NCBI GenBank assembly: GCA_030762895.1
Contig: CM061063.1
Location: 97,114,210 to 97,178,209, forward strand
Origin: Sophora flavescens
Taxonomy: Eukaryota; Streptophyta; Magnoliopsida; Fabales; Fabaceae
DNA: 64,000 nt
Direction: 5' to 3'
The notes beneath the pieces were generated by a model. The model did no database searches. It worked only from the letters and a program-made list of their open reading frames with translations, and had not been told where the DNA came from. Both the position numbers and the translations under genes were made by a program. Each line of letters starts with the position of its first letter. Positions within the stretch are counted from its first letter, which is position 1. This document shows positions 35,921 to 47,216 of this stretch, piece after piece.

Positions 35921-38297
35921 TCAATTAGTAAAGTTCTCCCATAACCCTTCTTGGTGATCATTACGAGACTTCGGAAGCCCTACAGGTTCCGCTTCTGACA
36001 TGTAGTCTGTACAAAACTCAATAGCTTCTTCTGCAACATACCTTTCAACAATAGATGCTTCGGGACGGTGTGGATTTTTCATATATCCTTTCAGGATCTT
36101 CATGTATCGCTCAACCGGGTACATCCACCTTAAATAAACGGGACCGCACAATCTAATCTCCCTCACTAGATGAACAATCAAATGAACCATGATGTCAAAA
36201 AATGAAGGTGGAAAATACATCTCCAATTGGCACAATACAATGGCTGCCTCATTTTCCAACTCATCCAAATTTTTAGTGTCAATGACCTTGCTACATATAG
36301 CATTGAAGAATAAGCATAACCTAGTAATGGCATGTCTGACTTTTTTAGGCAATATGTCACAAATGGCCACCGGTAGTAGCTGTTGCATCAAGACATGACA
36401 ATCATGAGACTTTAAGCCAACTAATTTGAGATCTTTCATTGAGACAAGTCTTCTGATATTTGAAGAGTAACCCTGTGGCACTTTGACTCCCCGTAGACAT
36501 TCACAGAAACTTCTTTTCTCTTTTTTTGATAAAGTATGACATCTTTGGGGGCAAATAAGTCTTCTTATCCCCCACTTTAAGTGGAGCTAACTGCTCTCGT
36601 ATACCCATCGCAACTAGATCCAGACAAGCATTCACACCATCCTTTGTCTTGCCTTGAATGTTGAGAAGCGTTCCGATTAAATTGTCACACACATTTTTCT
36701 CTACATGCATCACATCAATACAATGTCTTACATCAAGCTTGCACCAGTATGGAAGATCAAAGAAGATCGACCTCTTCTTCCATATTTTCTTCTCGGTAGC
36801 CTTCTTCTGGGTCTTCCCATAGATAACATTAGTGTTGTTCACCCTTTCATAAACTTGCTCTCCAGTCAAGGCCACCGGAGCAATTTCATTCTCCGGAAGT
36901 CCATTGAAAGCTTTTCTCAATCTACGATAAGGATGATTACGTCGGACAAATCTCTGATGCCCAAGGTAAACCGTCTTCCTTCCATGTTGCAGTTGATGGT
37001 AACATGTTCCTTCTTCACATATTGGACATGCTTTATGCCCCTTAACACTATACCCACACAGGTTCCAGTATGCTGGAAAGTCATTGATGGTGCAAAATAA
37101 CATGGCACGCAATCTGAATGTCTCACGGCAATACCCGTCAATCACATCAACGCCTTCATCCCACAACATTCTCAACTCTTCAATCAAGGGACTCAGATAA
37201 ACATCAATATCATTTCTTGGCTGTTTAGGACCCGAAATCATCATACTTAACATAATGTATTTGCGCTTCATGCACAACCAAGGAGACAGGTTGTAAATTA
37301 CAAGGAGAACAGGCCATGAACTATGAATACTACTTAAGTTTCCATATGGATTCATTCCATCGGTAGCAAGTCCAAGCCTGAGGTTTCTGGGCTCATTGCC
37401 GAAATCCGGAAACAAACTATCAATTCTTTTCCATTGCAAAGAATCGACCGGATGGCGAAGCTGTCCATCACACTTCCTCTCATCTGCATGCCATCTAATG
37501 TTCTTTGCGTCATTTACATTAGCAAACAATCGCTTGAACCGCGGAATCATGGGAAGATACCATAACACCTTCGCGGGAGGACCTTTTGTGACCACATCAC
37601 AACTAGAATCACCATCCTTCACTTTGTAGCGTGATACCCCACACCTGGGGCACTCGTGCATCTCTTCAAACTCTTTCCTGTACAATATGCAATCATTGGG
37701 GCAAGGGTGTATTTTCTTATACTCCATACCCATCGGACACAATATCTTCTTCGCCTCATAGTTTCGAGATGGCAATGTGTTGCCTTCTGGAAGCATTTCT
37801 TTCAACAACTCAAGCAATTCGGTAAAGCTTTTATCGCTCCACCCATTTCTCGCCTTCACATTGAACAATCTTAACACCGCTGACAACCGTGTGAAATTAG
37901 TGCACACCGGATACAAAGCCACTTGCGCATCACTGCACAAAGTATCATACACATGTGCGCGCCGAAAAGACTCTTGCCCAACATCACGGATCATGTCCTC
38001 TAGTCCATCGTCCATTTCTACGTCATCAACTTCCTCTCTATCCGACACCCTCGGCCTGTCTAATGATTCACCATGACATATCCATGTTGTATAACTCTTG
38101 CAAATCCCCTCACAAATAAGATGATCACGTATCTCCTCAGCTTCTAGTCGTCTCTCATTCAAACAGTTAACACAAGGACAATAAAACCTTTCGTTACCAC
38201 TATCAGGAGCATTTGTTTTTGAAAACTGTAGAAAATCTTCCACTCCATTCTCATACTCATCACTTGTCCGTCTAGCATTCATCCAACCGCGATCCAT
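35921..38297 (-). pseudogene. CACTA-2 gene 1: TNP2-type transposase
   Basis: The enzyme that cuts and joins CACTA ends. The first frame (36501-38297, 598 codons, start MDRGWMNARRTSDEY) has an N-terminal transposase-associated domain (FYCPCVNCLNERR ... CEGICKSYTTW). The Transposase_21 core follows, with blocks DGMNPYG, NDIDVYLSPLIEELRMLW and DVMHVEKNVCDNLIGTLL. A frameshift at or near the T7 run 36521-36527 moves the reading to the second frame (35921-36481). That frame carries a DUF4218-like part (YFPPSFFDIMVHLIVHLV, GPVYLRWMYPVERYM). The protein ends soon after, so the DUF4216-like tail of longer relatives is absent. One extra base explains the break; sequencing error in the homopolymer is an alternative. 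Confidence 0.9.
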
Positions 38298-39188
38298 GAC
38301 TAAACCAATACCTTCGTACTTAGTCCAACATATTCATCAACCACTTCTTATGACAGGGTATGGCCCTATCCCATTCGAGAAGAAACTTTTTCAACATTCG
38401 GTTAACAGTTAGTCCTTAACTCTCATGCTCATACTCGACAAAATTTTGGCAGCATTTCCCTGCGGTCTCCGACGTACACTACTTGAACGCGATGACATCC
38501 ACCACGATAAAGTATCCACCCGGAGAACGAAAGGAAATTTATCAATCCGAACTTTCATCAAGTATATAACATTAGAATCAATGAATAACTATTTTAACTG
38601 AATTAAGAAAAAGTTTTTTCCTAAACTGTCCAACTTTGGACAATTCAAGATCCAACACAATGAGCGGTACATTAAGCACATACACATACGCTCATTAGTA
38701 TTGCATCTCAAACGGGAAACTAAGGCTTTACTAATTATTGTGGGTATATTCTCGAATCAAATAAATTTTCAAGAAAATACATTAAAACTCCAATGAAAGC
38801 TTTTCAGCCAAAACGTACCTTCTGAGAGACATGCCTAGTTGTTATTGTGCAAAGACAGCAGAGAAGTGAACAAAGCAGAGGCAGTAGCACTATGCAACGG
38901 AGTCAAAGACACTTGTACACCTGCCAACTAAAATAAGAAATAGACTGTTAAATAGAAGTTAGTCATATAGACCCATTGAATAATAGAAACCACTTCTTAT
39001 TTCAAGAAAAAAAAAACAGTGCTTGATTCTGAGTTGTATAGCCAAAGTTATAAATTAAAGAATATGACAGAAGTTGAAAACATGCAGATAAGACACGGAA
39101 TTGAACACAAAAACTGCACTAAAATTGTTAAGAGATTAAATCCAAGACTTGTTGTTTTGACCAAGTTATGTCTCAGATTTTTAACAGG
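38298..39188. other. CACTA-2 promoter-side non-coding region
   Basis: The region upstream of the TNP2 start on the minus strand. AT-rich, no coding signal recognised. Confidence 0.5.
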
Positions 39189-39420
39189 ATTTTTTTTTTT
39201 TTGATAAGCCAAATATATATTAAAAAGGAATATTAGGTGTACTCCAATCCTTTTACAAAAAAAATAGATCACCAATGTAAAGATGATACTGTGACAAAAG
39301 TCAGCATCTAATTTACACTAGTTAGCCACTCAACAAGGATCCCAAACCAGAACAAATATTCAAAAATCCCTTAATCAAAAGAACATAGCTTACCCAAGCT
39401 AATCCCACCCACTGGAGAAA
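39189..39420 (-). mobile_element. Probable 5'-truncated LINE 3' end
   Basis: On the minus strand the sequence ends ATATATTTGGCTTATC followed by a run of A (plus strand T run 39189-39203). This is the usual appearance of a plant LINE 3' terminus. The upstream boundary and target duplication are not identifiable, and similarity may extend to about 39900. Confidence 0.45.
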
Positions 39421-40460
39421 CGAGACCCTCAAACCCAGCATGCCAAAACCAGAAAAACCGAACCCCAACTAATTGTATTTATCCAGATATCCAAAGTTAA
39501 AACAAAGAAGGACTTTGTCAAAACCAAAGAAACTGACTAAACAAGAAGAAGCAACATCCACCTGCAAACAAGTCAAGCTTACTCGACTATAACACCACAA
39601 AAGGATAGCATCCACCAGAAGATTTACTGATCTTTCCAAACAAATACGTGCAGACTAGCCCAATTCCCACCCTCATCAAAATCCACATGAATATACCATA
39701 AGCACCCGAATCTCAGAACCATACACCATTTGATTGTGAATATTCCAAGAAAGACCACTAACAACCTATTGCAGCTATAAGAGTGTTCCAGCCCAACTAA
39801 AATTAGTCATCCTAAGGCATGTGAAGTGAGCAAAATTACTAAGAAGCAATCGTAACATGAAGTTGCAAATACCCCACAAAAGGTCCATGTAGAAACCACT
39901 GAAGCAGAACAATGCAGCCACGAAACCAATCCAAGATGTAATAAGTTAATAAAGGGATCAAATTATTCTCTTTTAATCTTTATATCTGCTCTTTCACACC
40001 ACACGCCATCAAATCAAATACAAAAAAAAACTGCATTTAACAGAGCAAAAATCCAAATTTTATAGTGCAAATTATGAATAAAACTGCAGGGGTTGCTAGA
40101 CTTAACCACATAGCAAATGAATCAAGGTTGCAAGAGGGGATACATGTGTTCAGCAAAGGACAAAACCATCATCCAGAATACAACACTAGATCTCAGAAAA
40201 ATAGTATCAAGCATTTTGTCAGTCATTTAGTCTACAACACAGTAAACATTACAATGTTCAGCACTTGATGCATTCATTGATGCTTAAAGGAGCAGGGACA
40301 ACAAAATGCTTTCAATGCACATTCATTGATGCTTATAAAACAGAGGAAGACACTCACCAGCAACAACAAACAGCAGCGTAGGAGGCACAAGAGGGTTGTC
40401 ACGAGATGCAGCACAGGGTGAGGAATGGGGTTTTCTGGGAGGGACAGTGAGCACAAGCAT
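39421..40460. other. CACTA-2 interior without recognised feature
   Basis: Non-coding; possibly more of the LINE fragment, which I cannot delimit. No ORF with family features on either strand. Confidence 0.4.
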
Positions 40461-40485
40461 GCAAGATGAACTTCAAGGAGAGAGC

Positions 40486-40584
40486 TAGCCGCGCGTTAGC
40501 AGAGAAAGAATGGCAGTGTTAGCGGAGGCAGCGGTAGGGATGAACTTCGGCTGGGAGGCCGCGCGTTAGCAGAGAAAGAATGGG
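40486..40584 (+). repeat. GC-rich direct repeat near CACTA-2 right end
   Basis: GCCGCGCGTTAGCAGAGAAA with GAATGG occurs at about 40487 and again at about 40558, just inside the subterminal array. It is probably leader sequence of the minus-strand genes. Confidence 0.7.
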
Positions 40585-40684
40585 GTTTTATGGGTTTAGG
40601 GTTCAGCAAAACAAACTCGAAACTGAACTGAAGAATGCAGGGATAGGGCGCGGAACAGAAGGAGGGAATGATAAAAATTGGGAA

Positions 40685-41135
40685 TATTACACATCGGTTA
40701 TACCTAAAACCGATGTGGTTAACCATATTATACACATCGGTTAAGCAAAAACCGAAGTGTAAACCTTAAACTTTTAACTTCTGATTTTTTTTTAATTTTA
40801 TACATCGGTTAATAAAAACCGATGTGTAAAAGTAAAATTTTAATTTCTATTTTTTTTATTTATAATTTTATACATCGGTTAACTAGAAACCGATGTAGTT
40901 AATCTCTATTTTACACATCGGTTCAAAAAAACCGATGTTGAATGTTAAAAATTCTGACTTTAAACTTTTTTTATTTTAATTTTAAACATCGGTTAGAAAT
41001 AACCGATGTGGAAACGTTTTACACATCGGTTATTCTCTAAACCAATGTGTAATACTTTGGTTTTAATTTCAAAAATGCCACCGCCTCGGTTTACACATCG
41101 GTTTCTAATAAACCGATGTGTAAACTCCGATGTAG
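40685..41135. repeat. CACTA-2 right subterminal repeats
   Basis: About seven ACATCGGTT/AACCGATGT pairs, mirroring 31555-31912. Several are degenerate (AACCGAAGTG, ACCAATGTG). Confidence 0.85.
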
Positions 41136-42147
41136 AATGCCTTTTCTGCACTAGTGAAAGGTTTTTCCTAAATATTTTAGAAACTTTCCGATAGCCTGGA
41201 TAGGTTATCGAGGATTCGGTTTTGAATTTATTTTTCACTGAACGAAAAATAAGTACTTAAGAAAGAGAATCTAGTACGCGAGACGTCGCCTCTAGTATTC
41301 AGTTATGCGCACGTGATCTTGGATCAGTGTTAATTCGGGACTATGAGTCCTATTCATGATGTTATGGACTGAGAGTCCAATTCTCGAAATTGAGGACAGT
41401 GCGTTCTGATTTCGTTGTGATGGACTTTAGGTCCTAATCACGTTGTGTTGGACTGTGTCTTCTAACCACGTGTGATGAACATTGTTAAAGGTGAATGTTG
41501 TTTTCTACGACCACAACCCTTGACTGCGGCCTCGGTCTTGGGCATTGTGATTGAGTATTCGGACTATGTGTCCTATGCTTCTGAGTTTTCAAGTGATGGG
41601 GAAATGATGATTAAGTCGTTAGCTTTGAGCTGCGACAGTGAAAAGAATGAACACAAAGAAAACCTTTTAAATGAAATATTTTCTCATGTGCATTTCCCCA
41701 AGCAGACGTGTTGTTGATATATATCAGATACAAAGATGGTATCTAGGAGTCTGTCCATGAAAACCGAGTTCAGAGGCAAATGTGATGTTGCTCTTCCTGA
41801 GACCTTAAATGCATGAGGGTATGGAGGCAACTTCCCGGTGGGCTAGAGATTGACCAACACTAATTCTTCTCCAGTGGAAAAACGGCGTTGATATCTCATG
41901 AGATTAAGTTAGAGCTTGATATTGAAGTGTCATGCATATTTTCAAAAGATTGACTGTGCGGGTTTAAGACCCTTTGATATAACACTGTTATATTGTGTAT
42001 ATGTATGATTTAACTGCTTATGTGATTCTGTGATATATGTATCATGTATATGGTTGTTGTGGGATATATCTTATGACGGTATCTCACTCTTGCACAACTG
42101 TATGTTTTGTTCTTTTCTTCTTGTATCGGGAATGCACGTGCTCTTAG

Positions 42148-42648
42148 ATGGATCCGGACGTTCCCCTGGCACCGACGAACTCGAGGAGTGAGGTCTTCGA
42201 TCACGCTGGGGCGGAGGGGAGTTGGACTATACATGAAGGAGCGACGACCGCGACTTATCGGGGACCGATCACGACCATCGAGACAAATGCTAACGGAGTA
42301 CCCATACGGAGGATCCATACCGTCGAGACAAGGACTGTGGCGCTTCCACCTCCATGGTTCTACCTCCATACGCTACAGGTCACCGGACTTCTTCATGAGC
42401 ACCTTGACCCGGTTGAACCGCTCAAAGAGGATCCAGTGGAAGAGGATCCGGAAGAGGATCCTAAGGAAGAACCTTTTGAGTTCATAGAGGTCGAGGACGA
42501 GGAGGAGGAGGAGCCAGAGTACCATCCACAGGATCCCGGCAACGACGACATCCTTATCGATGATGGCGGTGACGTTATTGATCTGGCAAGTGGTACCTCG
42601 TCTGAAGGTAGCGTCTGCAGTCACTCCGCATTCAGGAGGCATGGGTAG
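42148..42648 (+). CDS. LTR-encoded acidic ORF, 166 aa (LTR 3)
   Basis: Third open copy of the LTR ORF, same start and stop as in LTR 1 and LTR 2. Against LTR 1 I count 11 amino-acid differences (for example EVF for EVS, CSHSAFRRHG for CGHSACRRHG) and about two silent ones. That ratio fits neutral drift. No frameshift or stop has appeared. Confidence 0.42.
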   Translation: MDPDVPLAPTNSRSEVFDHAGAEGSWTIHEGATTATYRGPITTIETNANGVPIRRIHTVETRTVALPPPWFYLHTLQVTGLLHEHLDPVEPLKEDPVEEDPEEDPKEEPFEFIEVEDEEEEEPEYHPQDPGNDDILIDDGGDVIDLASGTSSEGSVCSHSAFRRHG

Positions 42649-43051
42649 ATCGTTGTTGGTTTTTGGAGTTGCCCCGATAGTCCCTTGGCTTTTAGAGCCA
42701 TCTTTTGAGCCTTATGCCCGATTCCCTATTCCCAGTGTGATGTCATCTTTTACCTACTTCTTCAGTCTTTGTATCAGTGTATGTTGGCCAGCTCGATAAG
42801 GCCTTTCTTGTAATAAAAAACCTAAGATCCCAAGTGGGACGACTATATTTATATGTATGATGTTTATTCACATGTTCTGAGTGTTCATCATTGTTTCTTA
42901 ACTACCGCTTGCTATTATAAACAAAAAAAAATGAGTACCCTTTTCAGTAACCTTCTAATAAAGGTTATATTTTCGAAGGCGACCAGCGTTTTAAATAGGT
43001 TTCTTTTCCGCAAACGGGTGACCATGTGATGCCAGGTTTTAGGGTGTCACA

Positions 43052-43056
43052 GATAT
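43052..43056. repeat. Target-site duplication GATAT (right)
   Basis: Right partner of 3724-3728. Beyond it the old minus-strand LTR continues with sequence corresponding to the young-LTR stretch that ends at about 7170. Confidence 0.88.
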
Positions 43057-43305
43057 ATCACACAACAACCATACACATGATACATACATCACATAATCAT
43101 ATAAGCATTTAAATCATGCATATACATAACATAACAGTGTTATATCAAAGGGTCTCAAATCGAACAATCAGTTTTATAAAGAGAATGCATGACACTTCAA
43201 TATTCAACTCTATTTTGATACCTAATCTCCGGAGATCCCACAACTTTCTGTTTCGTTTCAAGCTGATCAGGCTCGCACATGGCGCATTGTAAAAACGAAC
43301 AAAAC

Positions 43306-43490
43306 AATGCCCAAGAAAAATCAATGGTGCACATCCCCATTCCCGATAGGATGCTCATGCAAAGCACATAACACAATTGTGCACATCCCCATTCCCGTTA
43401 GGATGCTCATGCAAAGCAATGACACAATTGTGCACATCCCCATTCCCGTTAGGATGCTCATGCAAAGCAATGATACTATTCCCCCATTTC
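43306..43490 (+). repeat. About 53-bp tandem repeat, 3 copies
   Basis: Unit contains GTGCACATCCCCATTCCCGT and TAGGATGCTCATGCAAAGCA. The last two copies are nearly identical and the first is slightly diverged. This expansion is specific to the old LTR. Confidence 0.85.
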
Positions 43491-43522
43491 AGTTAGGAAA
43501 TAGCTGCACATATATTCAATCT

Positions 43523-43602
43523 GGACACAAAGTCCTATAAATTTGGACACAAAGTCCTATCAAATTGGACACAAAGTCCTATCAATTTGGACACAAAGTC
43601 CT
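43523..43602 (+). repeat. 22-bp tandem repeat carrying GGAC-N5-GTCC, 4 copies
   Basis: TTTGGACACAAAGTCCTAT repeated four times (palindromes at about 43523, 43545, 43567 and 43589). Further single palindromes follow at 43848, 43882, 43978 and 44008. Confidence 0.85.
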
Positions 43603-45719
43603 ATAAAAGATACATTGATCCACTTCGGACCTCAATGATCATCATCACCTGATACGTCTGCCATATACATTGATCCACTCTGGATTCAATGCCCATTTAC
43701 ATGACACAATTGCCATTGAATGCATGAGAAAAACTTTTATTCTCGTTCTGTTTTCTTTATCGTAATAATCTTTCCTTGTCGAAGCACAAATCTTAACGAC
43801 CCAGCTTAATTTTTTTTAATTAAGTCTTTTCACTTTAAACAAATACAGGACACACCGTCCAAATCTTTTAATCTCAACACAGGACACACAGTCCGAATGC
43901 TCAATCACGAAGCCCCTAAACCGATGCACCCGTTTTAGGCTCGCGGATATGGAACTCACACTTTCCACATCAATTTAGGACACACAGTCCAAAAACAAAA
44001 CTTTACAGGACATTATGTCCCATGACACAGATCCTTGATCTTACGTGTCCATACAACACTAGAACCCCGACGTCTCGGTTTCTAGGCTTATTTATCTGCT
44101 TGTAAAACATTTCGCTCGGTGAAAATCAAGACCAAAATAAAACCTCGGTCACTTATCCAAGTAACTGGAATGTTTCCAAATTATTTAGGAGAAAATCCTT
44201 TTCCTTTACAAAATCTTTTCTAAAACATTTAGGAAATTCGTTTGTATTTGAAATTCATTGATGGAATAAAGTTAAATATTTTCAAAGGGTCTTTCCTTCA
44301 TAAAGCACACCATTCGAAAAGGTTTTCCCTCATCCAAAACTTTTGATCATAAAAATATAGTTTTCCTTCAACTCAGAATCACTTTAAAATTTTTCTAAAA
44401 ACAAGGATCTTATTCTTCTGAAGTAAGCACATTAAACAAGGAACTTTTATAAGTGAACCCAAAACTTGCTTATTAAGGCTTTTAATCCATATCATTATTA
44501 AGCACAGACTCAAGTCTGGCTTTTCAAACTTCAATCAACAGTAATAATATCACAGTTAATCACATATATATAATTCATAACACTTTAAAGCAAGAAATGT
44601 TCAACTCCAAGTAATAACCACAATGGTTCAATTAAACAAGTTATTCAAGTATTGGCTCAACATCACAATAATATTCACAACACTCAATTACACACATACG
44701 CACATGCATATAGTTATTGAATATCCCTAGGCAAACTCCCCTTACCTTTGAAGACAAGTGAAGGATCCTCGTCTTAATGCTCAGGTTAGCTCATATCTAC
44801 TCCATCAAGCAAGCATAGCCGTGTCAAACGTCTCAGGGAGGGAATCCAACAATGCGCAACAACCAGAAATCAAGAAAATCAATTACACGTGATCAAACAC
44901 ACATTCTAATTTGATATAAACACTTAACCTTATTGCCAAACAATGTCATTTTCAAAGAAAATCATGTTTGGAGCTTACGCTTCACAATACCCTTTAAGGA
45001 AACTTTGTTTTGATTAAAAGATCAAAAAAAAAACTTGGGAATCATCCATTAAGAGTCCTAATTACACTAAATCATAATTAATTTCACAAAAACATACCCA
45101 AATTCAAATAAAATCAAATTGGGGGTTTAGGGCTCCTTATTACAATTTAGGGAAAACTCATTTTAATTAAAGAATAATGAAATTGGTTTAGGGAAACACA
45201 AATTCACAGTCCCAATTTCATAAAACAACCTTAAATTTCAAGATTAAAATCTGAAATCAAAGGGTTAGCGTTAGGCTTTCAAAATCAGATTTGGGGGTTT
45301 TGAATCTGAGACACAAGAGAGGGTTTTTGACTCACTCAAGGAAGAAGATAACTTGAAGGTGATGCTGTGGTGCTCCTCGCGGCGGCGGACGGCGACGGCA
45401 CGACGTCCAGTAGCGGTGGCAGTGTTCCTGTAACACCCATGTACTCAAAACTTGAAGATAAGGCTAGGAGATGAAGGAAGGAACTTAAACTAACAAAGAG
45501 AGGTGAGAAACCACCAGAAATGGAAGTCAAACCACCTTACCGTGGCGGAAGACGGCGCAACCGCGGCTGTGCGGGCCAAGAGGGCGGTGGCGAGTCGCGA
45601 GTCACCTGCTCTCGCCGTGCGGTGGCCGAACGGCGGCCTCAGGGGGTGGTCATGCGACTGAGAAGAAGGAAGGAAGGTGGTTGATGAAGATGAAGTTGAG
45701 GTGGGAGGAAGGAGAAAAG

Positions 45720-45724
45720 AGAAA

Positions 45725-45757
<33 letters not shown>

Positions 45758-45762
45758 AGAAG
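45720..45762 (+). repeat. AAAG microsatellite
   Basis: GAAA/AAGA run of about 40 bp; the minus-strand counterpart of the pyrimidine tract upstream of the LTR TATA box. Confidence 0.85.
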
Positions 45763-46108
45763 CAGAGAAGAAAAGAGAGAGTGAGGGAGAGAGCGTCGAG
45801 AAAGAGAGAGAGAAAAGTGTAAAAGTTGAGTTTTTAAACTAATTACTTAGTGATATGTACAAAATGAGTGATAAATATTAGGCATAAAATAAACATGTTT
45901 TTACTTTTTGGAATCTAAAAATAAAGATTGATAAAGATATGATTTCGAAATTCAAATTAGAGTAAAAATTAATAGTTGAACTGATCAACTAAGAAAATAC
46001 TCAGTCCAAAATTTAATCTCCGATAAATGTCAAACCAAAATATTTTTAACTCTAAAATTAAATAGAATGAGAATATGAAAATGCTTTTCTCTTAATCTTA
46101 CAGTATAC

Positions 46109-46710
46109 TTTATTATTTATTATATCATTTTTTAATTTACAATTATGTCCTTTGATTCTCTTTTTTAATTTGCCAAAGTCCTATCATGCGCGCCAACCAA
46201 GGCATTGATAAAATCAAATTGGAAGCCAAAATGCTGAAGCTGGGAGTCGAACACTGAACATCGAAAAGCAAACAAAGTAATGCGACCACTAGGCTAGACC
46301 ATCAGCTTGCTATTAGTTACGAATTTAAACATATACATATATTCATCACAAAACCTATGAATTTCATATAGATTTAATTATTGAGTTGGTCCCTAAACTA
46401 TTTGAGAGTAAAAATTTAGTTCTTGAAATGATAATAGTAAAATAATAAAATATGAAATTGTGCTAGAAAATTAATATTTTATAACAAAATATTAAGCTAT
46501 TAAACTGAGTAAAATATTTAATATTTGAAATAACATTAAAATAATAAAAATGGAATAATAACATTAAAATATTTGAAATAACATTATAATATTTAATATT
46601 TAATACCAAAAATATTATTTAAAAATATTAAAACAATCTAAGAAAAACCTCAATTAAAATATAAAATAACATTATAAATTGTAAAATAAATTAAATAACT
46701 CAAAATATAA
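46109..46710. repeat. Duplicated segment, left copy (with tRNA-like motif)
   Basis: Nearly identical to 54714-55291, starting at TATACTTTATTATTTATT. The matching continues into the Helitron that follows. It contains GTTGGTCCCTAAACTATTTG, a phrase recurring inverted at 61890-62040. Non-coding and AT-rich. Confidence 0.8.
46233..46306 (-). other. tRNA-like sequence (pol III A/B box type), left
   Basis: The minus strand has an A-box-like TAGCCTAGTGGT and a B-box-like TGTTCGACTCC. The 74-nt span closes with ends that pair at 6 of 7 positions (GCTGATG with CTTCAGC). The T-arm and D-arm stems do not fold properly, so this is not a working tRNA. A tRNA-derived promoter or SINE-like origin is likely. 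Confidence 0.5.
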
Positions 46711-47213
46711 TCTATACTATATTCAAATCTCATGCACTCCGCTACAGTGTTCTTACCGTAAATTAATTTTTTTTGTTGACAAGTTCCTACCATAAGCTAA
46801 TGAGTACGATATTTCACTATTTTGTTGTCGTCTCTCCTTTACATCTTTAACTCTTTTAAATTATTATTTAAAATTTTTTTTATAGGGAAAATGTTAGTAA
46901 TTAATGAGTTATGTTATATTTTTTGTTAAAAAAATTATAGAGTTGCTTATCTTGAAAACTCTATCGGATACTTATAATTATTTTAAAAATTTATTCATTT
47001 ATTTGTTTACTTTTTAAAATTGCTTTTGTCCGTAATATTTTAAATAATTGCTTTTTAATTTGTTAACTTTTTGCAAATAATATAATCAATATAGATATTT
47101 TTTTTAATTTAGGTGAGTTGGGTCCCGAGGGAATATCGGGGCCAAGGTATACCTCACAGCTCAAAGAAAGCTTATAGAGGTACTTATAGATTACTCACCA
47201 ACAAGAATATAGA
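46711..47213 (+). mobile_element. Helitron 5' part, truncated (left copy)
   Basis: Starts TCTATACTATATTC after an A, the usual Helitron 5' signature (insertion between A and T). The body matches the right copy from 60830 onward. It is cut at 47213, where an LTR begins mid-sequence. Confidence 0.65.
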
Positions 47214-47216
47214 TTA

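Larger units (their letters stand above)
31539..41156 (-). mobile_element. CACTA-2 transposon (En/Spm type)
   Basis: 9618 bp, with ends TACTAGTGCAGAAAAGG and its complement CCTTTTCTGCACTAGTG. The left end has T instead of the canonical first C. Subterminal arrays consist of ACATCGGTT/AACCGATGT pairs. Genes run on the minus strand: TNP2-type transposase, then a plant-transposase/ULP1-like gene. Both are broken. This gene order is typical of two-gene plant CACTA elements. Confidence 0.9.
3729..43051 (+). mobile_element. Tandem Ty3 array: LTR-INT-LTR-INT-LTR
   Basis: Three LTRs alternate with two internal regions, all on the plus strand. Each internal region runs from a tRNA-Met primer-binding site to a polypurine tract. 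Gag shows the retrotransposon capsid type with CCHC knuckles; pol order is protease, reverse transcriptase, RNase H, integrase, then a chromodomain-like end. That order places it in Ty3/gypsy (Metaviridae) chromoviruses, and the very long LTRs suggest the Tekay/Del clade. A single GATAT duplication flanks the array. Unequal recombination between LTRs of one insertion, or between sister copies, explains this; two neighbouring insertions would leave separate duplications. Confidence 0.85.
29009..43051 (+). mobile_element. Young Ty3 LTR 3, split by CACTA-2
   Basis: Starts TGTAACACC, ends TGTCACA at 43051. Without CACTA-2 and its 3-bp duplication it is 4422 bp, matching LTRs 1 and 2. It contains a TATA box (29629-29636), the 81-bp and short repeats (30055-30410), the GGAC palindromes (about 41335-41580) and the acidic ORF (42148-42648). 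Confidence 0.9.
43057..46105 (-). mobile_element. Old Ty3 LTR (LTR-a), second part
   Basis: Continues the minus-strand LTR interrupted at 3728. The minus strand here matches the young LTR in order: GGTTGTTGTG, AACACTGTTAT, the GGAC palindromes, the AAGCTTTTGG/CCAGACTTG blocks (about 44330-44530), GGGGATATTCAATAAC (about 44710-44735) and the CT tract (AAAG repeats on the plus strand). It stops at about 46105 without a TGTAACACC start, so the 5' end of the LTR is missing. Confidence 0.8.

Noticed and set aside
43307..43540. 77-codon frame over the 53-bp repeats
   Set aside because: Frame produced by the tandem repeat itself; no conservation in the young LTRs.
45432..45445. Extra LTR start (TGTAACACCCATG) inside the old LTR
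   Set aside because: Plus-strand match in a minus-strand LTR, no polypurine tract before it; the flanking sequence continues the minus-strand LTR.
46233..46306. Functional tRNA gene
   Set aside because: The ends pair, but D-arm and T-arm stems do not form, and copies diverge together with the surrounding repeat.
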